Assembly: GCA_009761415.1 (NCBI GenBank)
Contig: QUOL01000014.1
Span: 248,001-312,000, forward strand
Length of the DNA: 64,000 nt
Direction of reading: 5' to 3'
Source of the DNA: Sarcomyxa edulis
Taxonomy: Eukaryota > Basidiomycota > Agaricomycetes > Agaricales > Mycenaceae
Positions 24,722 to 34,746 of this stretch are shown here, one piece after another. The notes beneath the pieces are model-generated. The model saw only the letters and a program-made list of their open reading frames with translations, ran no database searches and was not told the origin of the DNA. Position numbers and translations under genes: made by a program. How positions within the stretch are numbered: the first letter of the stretch is position 1; the number at the start of each line of letters is the position of its first letter.

Positions 24722-25681
24722 ATGACGCGCAATGTTTCCCAAATGTACGAACGTGTAATCGTCTGGGCTAAACGTGATTGTTGACGAGACGTGAACACTC
24801 ACAGCTCGTCGTACATCGCGCCGTTCCAGGGCTAGTCGAAGCCTCCTTGAAAGTTGAACCGTACCACTGTGAGTGTGTTCCGTGTAGATTCCTTGAAAAT
24901 CTTCGAAAGACGCTACCAACCCAGTGAATAGAGTCGGAGTGAGCTTCAATGGCCTTACTGCATGAAAGCATCCTGACCGTGACGGTCTTACTTCCCACTG
25001 ACAGACAGTCCACGGAGGTCTCATCATGAGCCTCACGGACACAATCGGCTCTCTGGCTGTCGCCACCAAAGGCCAATACATGACGGGTGTATCAACTGAT
25101 ATTGGAACGTCTTTTGTCAAGCCGGCTGGGAGGAACGGGGATGTGTTCCACATCAAAGCTGAGTTGACTGGGATGGGTCAGTTTACTTATGCAGAATCTA
25201 TGAAAGTGGAGCACTTACTAATTGATGTATGAAGGCAAATCGCTCGCCTTCACTCGTGTCAAATTTAGGAACTCCGCGGGAGAGTTAGTGGCTTACGGAA
25301 GTGTGTTACTCTCTCTTCTTTCCTCTAACCTGACGGTCTGTTCTGATTCTCATTGTGATTGTGATCGCAGATCATACAAAATACATCAGGAAATCAGCTG
25401 GACACGCGGTCAGTATTCAATTCATTGCTCGACTCGAATTCCATTCCATTGCAATTGCACCCTCACTACTAATTGCACCCTCACTAATTGCACCCCTCAT
25501 GCTCATTGAACCACTCATTCTCATTCTCATTGCACCACTCATTCTCATTCCCATTGCACCCTCATTCTCACCCTCATCGCACCCTCACTGATACATATCA
25601 TCAATCAACTACTTACAGCACGACGTCAAATTCACAGAAGACGGCGAAACTGTGATCGAGGGCGTAGATATAGAGGTTTAG
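24722..25681 (+). CDS. Hotdog-fold acyl-CoA thioesterase (THEM/ACOT13-like)
   Basis: It hydrolyses acyl-CoA thioesters. The ATG at 24722 gives MTRNVSQMYER. Splicing at CGT/GTAATC to LVVHRAVPGLVEASLKVEPY, then to NPVNRVG and TVHGGLIMSLTDTIGSL restores the PaaI/ACOT13 core, including the HGG motif of the oxyanion region. TKGQYMTGVSTDIGTSFVKP and FHIKAELTGMGKSLAFTRVK follow, and the last exon reads HDVKFTEDGETVIEGVDIEV with TAG at 25679-25681. Length (about 170 residues) and motif order fit single-domain thioesterases. Its penultimate intron is stretched by a tandem repeat at about 25440-25600. The joins of the first two small exons are inferred from frame only. Confidence 0.8.
25440..25600. repeat. 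Intronic minisatellite of CATT/CACC units
   Basis: Imperfect tandem units such as TTGCACCCTCACTAA and CACTCATTCTCATTC follow one another inside the last intron of the thioesterase gene. The tract lies between coding exons and carries no protein sequence. Confidence 0.8.
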
Positions 25682-26556
25682 GTTTGAAGAATGATCATCA
25701 CCGTTACGCTGATTTGCATGTTGGAAATCAGATTCAGATTCAATGTATCACCACTGCCATTGCGGATTCCCTCCCTCGCGAGTCCCGACCTGACGCAGCC
25801 TGAGGATACGTCCAGATCCTAAACCAGTATCATGATGATACAGCACCCGTGCGCATTGCAACCTTGGTCTTTGTCGTCCGTCCAGAAACCAGACCAGACC
25901 CACCGGTACCGATGCGATGAAACAACGCACTGGCAGTCTCCGTTTCTGGATAATGGATCTCGGACGTGCACGACATCGCACTGGCACCGATATGACTGGG
26001 TCTACCAATTGCATTGCAAGAAATCAGACTTGGACACTCGGACCAATATACTTACGTGGAGTGGTCGGGTACGAGAATCGATACCTACGCTAAGAATGTG
26101 GGGTCCAGGTTTATGGTGAATATCAAGTCCGGCGCTACTAGTAGGGAGAGAGGGAGAGTATGGACCTGGACCTGGACCTGGACCGTTCGTCTGGCGTCTG
26201 GCATCTGGCGCCGTCTGTATGCTTCAAGTCATTGGACTCTGTATTCTCATTCTCATGCATATGAGGGTGAGGGTGTTTGCTAGGCTAGGTTTTTGTGTTT
26301 TGTGTTTAACGAGACGAGACGGTGTGATGATATGATATAGTTTGATACTGGTACTAATACATGGTCTCTATAAATATATTTCTCTCTTCATACCTTCATA
26401 CGATAATGAAGGCAAAAATCACTGTCTGTCTGTCTGTCCACCGAGTACGAGTATCCCAACGTCTAACTCCCTTCTCACTACAGAATCCAGATTTTGCGTG
26501 CACTACAGATCTAGAGTCGCACTACAACCCCCTCCAACCGCCTCACCTTCCCACCC
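25682..26556. other. Convergent intergenic region with a short tandem repeat
   Basis: It lies between the stops of the thioesterase and the esterase. A perfect (TGGACC)n array of four units is at 26161-26184. Open frames here are composition artefacts. No gene or RNA was recognised. Confidence 0.45.
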
Positions 26557-27729
26557 TCACAGACTCGCAAGAGTACGCTGCAACCACCCCCTCCTCGTCT
26601 CCCTCGCCACGACCGACACCCTCGCCCCCGGCGCGAACAAATCAAACGCGTGCCACGCACCCGGCCAGACGTGTAGTTCTGCTTGAACGCCCGAGGCCCA
26701 GAGGTGCGATGCGTAGGAGACGCATTCGTCTCGGAATACTTCGGCTTCGCCGACGTCTATGAATGTGGGTGGGAGGCCTGCTAGGCTGGTGGGTGGGAGA
26801 CCTGCTAGGCCTGTAGGTGGGAGACCCGCTAGGCCAGTGGGTGGGAGACCCGTCAGGCCTGTAGGCGGCAGACCCGGCGAAAGCTTGGAGGGAGTTGCAG
26901 CGGCGGCGCGTGCGGGTGCAGCGTATATACTCACATCGTCCGTCCCACGTCGACTGCCGAGGAGACTGGACCATCCGGTGAGGTTACTCCCGCGAGACCA
27001 AACCCCCTCATCGACGAACTGTTGACTCGACACGGTGTCCACGCGATCATCTAACATCGGGCAAATCAATAACTGCGCACACAACCTCAACCCCTTATCC
27101 CCACCTCTATCCCGATCCCGACACATCAACGCCAACCCCGCCGCCAACCCCCCACCCGCCGACAACCCCGCCGTCAACATCCTCTTCGCATCGATGCCCA
27201 AATCCACAGCATGCGCAAAGGTGTAGACTAACCCGGCATAACAATCCTCAATGGGTGCGGGATGAGGATGTTCGGGCGCGAGACGGTATTCGGGGGAGAT
27301 GCATATAGCGTTGAGGTGGTGGACCCAGTCGAGGGCTAGTTCGATCCCCATGAAGCGCGTGCCGGAGATCATTCCTCCGCCGTGGGTGAAGTAGATTCCT
27401 GGTCTACCCCCTTCACCCTCACCCACACCCACACACACACCCTCACCCTCACCACCAGGCGGTGATAGTGCGGTCTTGGTTTTGGTAGTGGTCCTGGAAC
27501 GAAAGATCGACAACACCAAATCCCCCGCAGGCCCATCAATAACCCTCTCCTCATGCTCGATACCGTATTCCTCAAGAAGAGATTGTATGTACGCCATATC
27601 AGGTGTGTGTTGTGCGCGTAGGGCCGGGATATCGGTGGGTGTGATGTGTGTGTTGGGTTTTAGACCCATTGCGTCGAGGGAGGATTTGAGTTCTTTGTCG
27701 TAGGGTGGTCGGGCGAGGAGGGAGGGCAT
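26557..27729 (-). CDS. HSL-type alpha/beta hydrolase (esterase/lipase), single exon
   Basis: A carboxylic-ester hydrolase of the hormone-sensitive-lipase group, 390 residues from ATG 27727-27729 (MPSLLARPPYDKELK). The oxyanion motif is in IYFTHGGGMISGTRF. The nucleophile elbow is GLSAGGG, where the family usually has GDSAGG, and the catalytic Ser is kept. SPEYRLAPEHPHPAP is typical of the group. The acid is probably in FIDVGEAEVFRDE and the histidine in GAWHAFDLF. Two low-complexity expansions stand out: GGEGEGVCVGVGEGEGG after residue 90, and about five copies of GLPPT(G/S)LA just before the conserved LPPTFIDVGE strand. There is no signal peptide. The substrate is unknown. Confidence 0.88.
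   Translation of the reverse strand: MPSLLARPPYDKELKSSLDAMGLKPNTHITPTDIPALRAQHTPDMAYIQSLLEEYGIEHEERVIDGPAGDLVLSIFRSRTTTKTKTALSPPGGEGEGVCVGVGEGEGGRPGIYFTHGGGMISGTRFMGIELALDWVHHLNAICISPEYRLAPEHPHPAPIEDCYAGLVYTFAHAVDLGIDAKRMLTAGLSAGGGLAAGLALMCRDRDRGGDKGLRLCAQLLICPMLDDRVDTVSSQQFVDEGVWSRGSNLTGWSSLLGSRRGTDDVSIYAAPARAAAATPSKLSPGLPPTGLTGLPPTGLAGLPPTGLAGLPPTSLAGLPPTFIDVGEAEVFRDECVSYASHLWASGVQAELHVWPGAWHAFDLFAPGARVSVVARETRRGWLQRTLASL
26765..26875 (-). repeat. Coding 24-bp minisatellite in the esterase gene
   Basis: Four to five tandem 24-bp units (GTGGGTGGGAGACCTGCTAG-like on the plus strand) encode LPPTGLAG repeats in the minus-strand esterase. The last unit merges with the conserved LPPTFIDVGE strand, so the array seems to be an in-frame expansion of that strand. 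Confidence 0.9.
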
Positions 27730-28004
27730 CGTGGGCTCGGGCTGGGGCTGGAGAGATGATGTTGGTGGTATTAGTGCTTGCTCGATGGCAATTGGGTACT
27801 TACTGTAGTGACTTACTGGTACTGCGGCTATAGACTGGGGGTTCGAAGGGGTCGTATGAGCTTAGAGGTGGGCATGGGATGCTTTATCTATAGTGGGCAT
27901 GGCCAGGGTTATCTTCGTCTTCGAGGGAAGCTATTTACCCTGCACAAACCCTGCAAGCACATGAGTGGCGTTAGTAGTAATAATAATAGAGCGAATCTGC
28001 ATGC

Positions 28005-28128
28005 ATGAGTGGCGTTAGCCCCGGAATTCGACCAGCTGCAGATGACGCGGTTTGAGCTATAGCTATAGCTAGAGTTCATCTGAAGGAACAGCAGCAGCAT
28101 TAGAACCGCGATATTCCCAAGTATAACC
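28005..28128 (+). repeat. Direct repeat, left copy
   Basis: The block starting ATGAGTGGCGTTAGCC and running through ATTCGACCAGCTGCAGATGA and ATTAGAACCGCG/ATATTCCCAAG recurs in the same orientation at 29250-29366. The two copies differ at scattered positions and by a GCTATA insertion. They bracket the H+-ATPase pseudogene. Confidence 0.85.
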
Positions 28129-28179
28129 TTCAGACGAAGATACACTCAGAAAGCAGAGAGAGATCAAGGACACGTAGCG

Positions 28180-29293
28180 GGACAATCTCCGAGGTAAGTA
28201 CTTGTGTTCGGGGAAAAACTCCAGCGAAATCATCAGCATCAACATCCGTCCCGGTGTTCATACCGTCGAGGGAAGGAAGTGTGCGGACTTTGTCGATGAT
28301 GGGTGGGTTCTTTGTTGGTGATGAGGGAGGGTACCGGTCTTGTTGGTGGTGAGGGTACCGGTCTTGTCAGAGCACAGGCCTAGGATGTCGAGTTCTTCGA
28401 AGTTTGACGGTGGTGATACGGGTGACGATGGTCTCGTGCTTGGCACCGACGGCGAGGGTGACGGGCACGACAATGGTTATACCACCGATCAAGAGCACCA
28501 ACTTGAAAATTGTTGTCGAGACCACGACGTTCAACGGAAACAGGCGTACGTAGAGACATAACTTGAAGATCTCAGCGATAGGGAAGATATCGATAGCGAC
28601 GAGGCAAAAACAGAAATATCCGATCTGGGCGAGAATATTCTGCGGATGACCGGTGGTGTCATCGTCTTAGGCTTGGACGTCTGGACGACGAGGGAAGCAG
28701 CACAACCAAAGAAAGTGTTGGGACTCCCCTGGGGTGGTAATGACAACACCTTCGGCTTCGGCTTCACCTCGTTTACAGGTAGAACCACTGAGAAATGAAA
28801 TAAAACTCAGGGGAATGAGTGACGAAGAACGAGATGCATGAGATACCATACGAGAGACATTGGACACCCATCTTCTTACTATTAGACTGGGGAAGGGATT
28901 CACCGGTAAGGGCGGCATGAGCTTGATGTTGATAGCTTCGGTAAGACGATATTAGGCGGGGACGATATCAATTTCGAAGGAGACCATGTCAGCGGGCACA
29001 AGACCAGAAGACTCGATTTCGGAGCAGGAACCGTTACGCGTTACGCTTGACCTGTGCTTTGGGGCAAGAGAGTCCATGAGGGCCTTGACGTCGACAGCGT
29101 TGCCGGCGTTGCGTTCTTCAGAGAACCTGATAACGATGGCAGAGTTGATGGAACGGAGAAGCATGATACCGACAAAATCTTCCCAATCAGGAGAACGGTG
29201 CTCGCCGTTGGAGAGAACGATAGCCACGAGAGCGGCGGTGTCCAAGCACATGAGTGGCGTTAGCCTCGGGATTCGACCAGCTGCAGATGACAC
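28180..29293 (-). pseudogene. Wrecked plasma-membrane H+-ATPase (PMA1-like) copy
   Basis: Minus-strand pieces, read leftwards and in different frames, follow the order of fungal P3-type H+-ATPases: TAALVAIVLSNGEHRSPDWE, DFVGIMLLRSINSAIV, EERNAGNAVDVKALMDSLAP, GSTCKRGEAEAEGVV, ILAQIGYFCF-like and VLLIGGI-like membrane pieces, LCSDKTGTLTTN (phosphorylation site) and, near 28230, DADDFAGVFPEHKY. In intact pumps about 200 residues lie between DKTGTLT and GVFPEHKY, so there is a large internal deletion as well as several frameshifts and stops. The N-terminus and the last membrane helices are missing. It is non-functional and lies between direct repeats. Confidence 0.82.
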
Positions 29294-29366
29294 AGTTTGA
29301 GCTATAGCTTGAGTTCATTTGAAGGAATAGCAGCGCCATTAGAACCGTGGTATTCCCAAGCATCAG
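29250..29366 (+). repeat. Direct repeat, right copy
   Basis: This is the second copy of the block at 28005-28128, in the same orientation. It begins ATGAGTGGCGTTAGCCTCGG and ends near ATTAGAACCGTGGTATTCCC. Together the copies flank the ATPase relic at about 1.2-kb spacing. Confidence 0.85.
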
Positions 29367-29498
29367 TATAAGCTTGAGATCTTGAGACGCGTACGGAGAT
29401 ACACAACGAAGAAGTGAAGAAGAAGAAGCGGCCCGGATCAGCGGTGTTTGTTTGGCAGGACCATTGGGTGTGTACGCGTGTCCCCGGGCCGGCACCCA

Positions 29499-29531
29499 CC
29501 TCCCCCTCCTCCTCCTCCTCCTCCTCCTCCT
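29499..29531. repeat. CTC trinucleotide microsatellite
   Basis: About ten (CTC) units lie 20-50 bp upstream of the NAS2 start codon, on the pyrimidine-rich strand. The tract probably falls in the 5' UTR or core promoter. Confidence 0.85.
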
Positions 29532-29549
29532 AGTACTCTCTTACTCCCC

Positions 29550-30480
29550 ATGGGCTTCATCCTCCCCCCCACCCCAATCGACCAAGCACGCACCCTAACC
29601 CTCCTCAAACAATCCATCGAATCCGAACTCCTCACCCAACAATCCATCCTCAAAACCAACAACAACTCAACACTCCACTCCCCCCTCGTCACCGCAGATG
29701 GGTTCCCCAGGGACGACATCGACGTGTTCGCAGTGCGTGGGGCGAGGGTGAGGATTATTGAGTTGAGGAATGATTTGAGGGGGGTGGTGGATGAGATTGG
29801 GAGGGTTTTGGAGAGGGTTTATGATCCTGAGGTGCAGGGTGTTGAGTCGAATGATGTATCTGGGGATGTGGATGTGGATGGGGGACCGCCGATGCCGTTT
29901 GCGAGGGTAGATGGTGTGGCTCCTGGATCGCCTGCGGCCGAAGCTGTACGTCCTACCTCCCCTTCTACCATCATAATAACAACTACTAATGAAGCCTCGT
30001 CGCAGGGCCTCCAACGAGAAGACCTCATCGTCAAATTCGGTCATCTGACGCACTCATCGTTCACTTCCTCTACCACTTCCTCTTCCCCTTCCACTTCTTC
30101 TTCCTCGTCTCTCGAACCACTCGCTCGTCTGGTAGCAGCTAACGAAAATGTACGTCCCCTGCCTTTCCTCCCCACCCACCACAACCAAATCCAAATCTCA
30201 ATCCAAATCCAAATCCAAAACTCACTCTCCAATACTTATACTTATGCCTGACTATGCCTGACAGCGCCTCATCCACATCAAAGTCCTCCGCTCAAATCAG
30301 CTGCAACCGGTTATACTCGTTTTGACGCCGAGGAAAGGATGGGGAGGTCGGGGGACGCTTGGGTTAGTCTTACTTCCATCTAGATATATACTCGCCTGCA
30401 AGATTCGAGCGCTGACTCTGAATGTGATTACGGATAGGTGTCATATCGTACCGTATTCTGCACCATCGGCTGCGTCTTGA
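29550..30480 (+). CDS. NAS2: 26S proteasome assembly chaperone NAS2/PSMD9
   Basis: NAS2 binds the Rpt5 ATPase and guides assembly of the proteasome base. Four exons are clear: 29550-29945, 30006-30149, 30265-30362 and 30438-30480. The N-terminal helical part contains DGFPRDDIDVFAVRGARVRI, the canonical Nas2 N motif with VR-AR and R-x-I. The C-terminal PDZ-like part reads APGSPAAEAGLQREDLIVKF, then LIHIKVLRSNQ and GWGGRGTLGCHIVPY. A Ser-rich loop (SSFTSSTTSSSPSTSS) interrupts the PDZ domain. The ATG at 29550 gives MGFILPPTPIDQARTL. Length (about 226 residues) fits the family. Confidence 0.92.
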
Positions 30481-30489
30481 GAGCCCTGA

Positions 30490-30625
30490 GTGAGAGAGAA
30501 GCGATATCAGATTTTGTTTTTGTAACGCTAGGCATGCATGTAATTGTACAATCCAAATCTTCTCATTAAAAACAGAACCACCTCGATCCTCAAAGCTTCG
30601 AAAACCCCAAACCAACAAACCCCGC
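30490..30625 (-). pseudogene. Decayed copy (1) of the acyl-CoA dehydrogenase 3' end
   Basis: The block with AGAGAGAAG, TTTGTAACGCTA, GTAATTGTACAAT and CCTCAAAGCTTCGAA repeats, in order, the 3' flank and last codons of the acyl-CoA dehydrogenase gene at about 31600-31700. It holds no open frame of its own. Confidence 0.6.
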
Positions 30626-30707
30626 ACCTCTCGCATCTCCATGATCATTAATGCATTAATGTCGATATCGATCTAGCTAGCTACTCGTCGACGTTCTCCA
30701 CCAGACG

Positions 30708-31015
30708 CTACACGTGTGATTGTACAATCCAAATCCAAATATAACACCAATAGCAACTCGAGACTCAAAGCTTCAGCTTCGCCTTCGAACCAACAAAATC
30801 CGCACCAGCACCGACACCAAAGACATGCATCTCCCTCAGGCTGCTTCTGCGTCTGCTTCCCCGTGCGGATCCTAACCCTAACCACATCGATATCGTCGAT
30901 AGCCCGGCTGCTAAAAATCCACCCTACCCTCGAGGACCGGTACCCACCGCGAGAATATTAATATTGATAGTTCGAGGTTTACGGCCCTCTCCGCGTCCTC
31001 TGCGTTCTCAAGTTC
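30708..31015 (-). pseudogene. Decayed copy (2) of the acyl-CoA dehydrogenase last exon
   Basis: On the plus strand it repeats GATTGTACAATCCAAAT, CTCAAAGCTTC, CACCAGCACC, CCAAAGACA, CATCGTCGATAGC-like, ACCCTCGAGGACC and CACCGCGAGAATA in the same order as the parent at 31640-31840. It carries many indels and no continuous frame. It extends to CCTCTGCGTTCTC, matching the parent's CCTCTACGTTCTG. Two independent 3' copies therefore sit side by side downstream of the gene. Confidence 0.7.
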
Positions 31016-31600
31016 ACTTCGAGCGCTTGTTTACCGCGGCCGTGCCGTATCTTGACTTGTCTGTCTGTCATCGACGAGTCCATGCGTAAGTTCATCGCAT
31101 GGCGTACACTCAAGTACTGTACTTCAAGGTTCCTCACTGGTACACTGGCACGGCCCTCTTGGGGAAGTAGAAGGCCTCGCCTGACTCGCTCGCACTTCAA
31201 TTTCCAGATTGTGTAAGTGAGCCGATTGATATTCTAGGACTACTTATGATCTTGTATCTTGTACAGTCTTGCTGCACTTCCCTTCGTCCGATGAGAACTC
31301 GGCTGCAGCCAATGCACTACTAGCGAACGATTACTTAGTCCAAATCCAAATCCTAGAGCGGGCCACACGGTACCACACCCGTGGATGCCGCCTCCTTGAT
31401 GACTCCCTCACCTGATGCCGATATGACTGAGGAAGTACAGGCGGTAGCCTCAGCCTGATGTCACTGTTGGGGTCACCTTCTTGTGAGTATGAGTATAAGT
31501 AGAAGAGGATTCTACAACCGGTATCGTTCTTACTAGGTGGCTCATCCGAGTCGTCCGTTATTTTGCACCACTAGTACAGTACTGGCTGCATTGAGAGAGA
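31016..31600. other. Stretch without a gene, 3' of the acyl-CoA dehydrogenase
   Basis: The segment between the decayed copies and the gene's own 3' flank contains no recognisable frame or RNA. Short AGAGAGAGAAG and CCAAATCCAAAT motifs shared with the copies suggest more eroded duplicates. Confidence 0.35.
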
Positions 31601-31674
31601 GAAGCAAATGCCATAGTACTTTGTAACGCTACCAATGTAATCGTACAATTCCAATGCCAAATCTAACTCGAACC

Positions 31675-34236
31675 TCAAAGCTTCGAAAGCTTCGAAAGCT
31701 TCGAACCCGCACCAGCACCAAAGACAATCTTCGAATCAACCACCGCACGCACACGTGCATCGCCCTGCTTCTCCGTCCTAACCACATCGTCGATAGCCGC
31801 TACGAACCCACCCTCGAGGACCCACCGCGAGAATACTTCGAGGTCTACTTCCCTCTCCCTCTCACTCTCTTTCTCCCGTATGTTCTGTGATGCATCCTCT
31901 ACGTTCTGCGCAGCCAGTGCGTGCTCCAGGAGGTATACACTCGACGCGATATACCCCACAAGGAACAAAGCGGGTCGGGGCATTAGGACGGGTACGGGAG
32001 CTTTGTATGCGGTGGAAAGGACTTTCAAGCCCTTTTGGATGACTTCGAGTGGGGCCTGTAAGGATATGGATATGGATGGAGGGCATTGCGATATGATGGA
32101 TTCTGCCCACTAGATGCAACGGTTGGTGGTAATGGTAATTTTAAGTTAGTCACGGAACGATGGATGGCGAAGTGAATTGAAGAGGAGGGGCTTACAGAGA
32201 TGAAGGACGTCATGATGGATGGATCGGTCATAGTCCTAGCTAAATCTACAGCTAGAACGGTGGTTGTACCTTCCCAGATCCTAACATCAACAGAGTTAGT
32301 AAACCACACGGTGAGTCGAACGGTTGGATCGAATACGGTACTTCTCCACAAGACCATCTCGAATAGCCCTACAAACCATCAAAAAGAAGGTCAGTCAAAT
32401 CAGCACTAAAACAATCCGAGTCTCAGCACCCTCACTCACATCCCAATCCCATTCTCCTCCATATACCCCGCACCCCCAAGAGCAGTCATAGCATCCTCCA
32501 TAGCAGCGCACCCCTTCTCCGCCACAAACGCCTTCACAACACTCGTCAACATCCTCAACCTCCCCCCCTCCCCCCTATCAGCAACACCACACTCCACCCT
32601 CCCCAACAACCCCACCACCCCAAACGCCAAACACGCTAGAGCCCGATAGGTGACGTTGATCTGCGCGAGATGGGATACGTGTACCGGGGTGTCCCTCAAT
32701 AACCTCCGACCACCTTCGATGTGTCGTAGTGTGGCGTAGGAAGTGGCGATGGCGAGACATTTTCGGATCCCGGCTACGATGCCCATAGCAGACCATACCC
32801 GCGTGATACCTAGAACGGGTACAATGGTTTTGATCCCTTGATTCAAGGGCCCGATGAGGTATGATTCGACGTCTTGGAGGGAGAGTTCGGCGGTGGGGAG
32901 GATGTGTGTGCCGATTTTGTTCTTCAGTCTGTGGATGTAGATTCCGTTGCTTGTAGAAGAGGCTAGAGAGTTTGGAGACGCAGGAGAAATGGGAGGCAGA
33001 GGCAGACGGAGAGGAACAAGGAAGAGAGAGAGGCTCCTTGACCCATCAGCGGGTGCGCCGGTTCGTGCTAGCGCGACGGAGATGTTGCTGTCTGTGGCGC
33101 TTGAGAACCATTTGAAGCCGTTCAAAGTATACTGTGGGCCGAGTGCAACCCCTTTTCCTGATGTGCCACTGGGTAAGGGCGTAGCGGTTGTTTCGGTCTG
33201 GGATACATCTGACCCTCCGGGTCTCTAATTCACGGTTAGAACCCTTCCAATTTGGGCATTCGAGTTAAGATGGGAATGGGGACCTACCTCGGTCATCCAT
33301 TGACCAGCTGTGAACGCCACAGATGGGTCTCGGCTGGTAGTGGATCACGGTGTCAATGTCAATGAGACTCAGTAGCAGCATCAGTATCGGTATCGGAAGG
33401 GGAAATACCTGATTAGACGGGGGAAGATATCCCTCTTCATAGCAGGAGTACCCGACAGTTCGATGACTTTGGGTGGTAGGGAGCACGGAACGGTGAGAAG
33501 CGTGCAATATCGGTATATATCATTCAACTTACCTCGAGCAGCACCGTCCGTCATACTCATCGGACAGAACACCTGCCAAAAAAATTACCGCAAAATCAGA
33601 TACTCGAAAGTCAATCAAGACGCATACAATTTACGACCCACCTCAAACGCATCCCCACTCAAAATCAAAACCTTCGCAAACCCATACACCCTGCTGTATG
33701 GCCCATACTTCCTCTCATAGAATATCCCGGGAAGACCTTCCCTTTGCACGGCCGCTTTTAGACCTCGCCAGCCTTCGCTGGTTTGGAGGTCGTCAATGCG
33801 TCGGCCCCATTGGTCGTATTGTATTAGTTTGGGTGGGGAGACTAGGCGTGCTAGGGCGCGGAATGCTGTGCGTGGGGGAGGGGGAGTCAGTACGTTGGGT
33901 ATCTCGAGTTTGGGGATGTAGACGATAGACGTAGACGTACAGGGCATCACCTCGGTCTCTAACCGGACCAGATCTGGAATGACTTCATTCAAGACACTGT
34001 TTCATATTTCCACATTAGTTGAGACAGACGCCTGATGTTGGGAGGAAGAAGGATAGTACCTTTTCGGAAGGATCTTCTTCAAGAGACTTGGTAGGATGGG
34101 ATCAGAGGTAAATGGGTTGTCCTCCGTGAAAGGCGTCTATTCGAAGTAACAGAAATCGGAAAATGTCTTCAAAATTGTACAGCGAATATGGATATGGGTG
34201 GACTCTTACCGGTTGGAAACCTTCCTCTATGCGCAT
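31675..34236 (-). CDS. AidB/ACAD-type acyl-CoA dehydrogenase
   Basis: A flavin-dependent acyl-CoA dehydrogenase of the AidB-like branch. The first exon (ATG 34234-34236, MRIEEGFQP) joins TPFTEDNPFTSDPILPSLL, typical of AidB-type N-termini. RLVSPPKLIQYDQWGRRID, VFCPMSMTDGA, FTAGQWMTERPGGSDVSQTE (flavin-binding), YTLNGFKWFSSATDSN, LKNKIGTHILPTAELSLQD, CAAMEDAMTALGGAGYMEE and IWEGTTTVLAVDLART follow in the usual order. A C-terminal helical region ends GAGAGSKLSKLSKL. The last codons are three copies of CTTTCGAAG (31678-31706), so the C-terminus looks repeat-derived. The protein has about 650 residues. The 5' flank is shared with no other gene, and two eroded copies of the 3' end lie downstream. 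Confidence 0.85.
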
Positions 34237-34746
34237 ACTTACTCAAGTTAATTGTTGATGACAATTTCTTCGACAGTGAAAGTCAAGTCAGCTCTTACTT
34301 AGAGTCTGACGGTAAGATCTGGGGCGCAAGTGGATCAGTCAAAAGGGAAGGATATAGTCTCGAACTCACCTGGGAACTACATATAAGTAGTGCGTACGGT
34401 TGGTACAGGCGCATGACCTGTATGTACGGTTGACGGATACACACCCAGTCCGAGAATTCACGTGCAACTTCGAATGAATGAATAACAATCGAGTGACTTT
34501 GGGTACCGGGAACGTATAGCTTTCTGCAAAATAAATGTAGAGGGGTACATCGTAGATATTAAGTGTATGGATACAATCGCGGCCGTTGTAGGTTTGTGAT
34601 CTGAGGAACAGAGCTTGTGGTTTGGGGGAATTTGGAATGGGAGGGGAAGGAGTTGTCTCATCTATATGTGTATTATTTGAGTTCCAAAAGAAATAAGGAA
34701 GAGGAAGAAAATGTTGTTGATGCCATTATCCGCGACCCCGTCATCA

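Noticed and set aside
26361..26762. Plus-strand open frames of 114 and 133 codons over the esterase 3' end
   Set aside because: Antisense to the conserved esterase; composition-driven, without domains.
28952..29300. Plus-strand frame of 104 codons over the ATPase relic
   Set aside because: The minus strand shows clear H+-ATPase similarity, so this is its shadow.
30867..30879. CCTAACCCTAACC resembling telomere repeats
   Set aside because: Only two units, inside a decayed copy of a coding exon whose parent reads differently, so a chance product of decay rather than an interstitial telomere.
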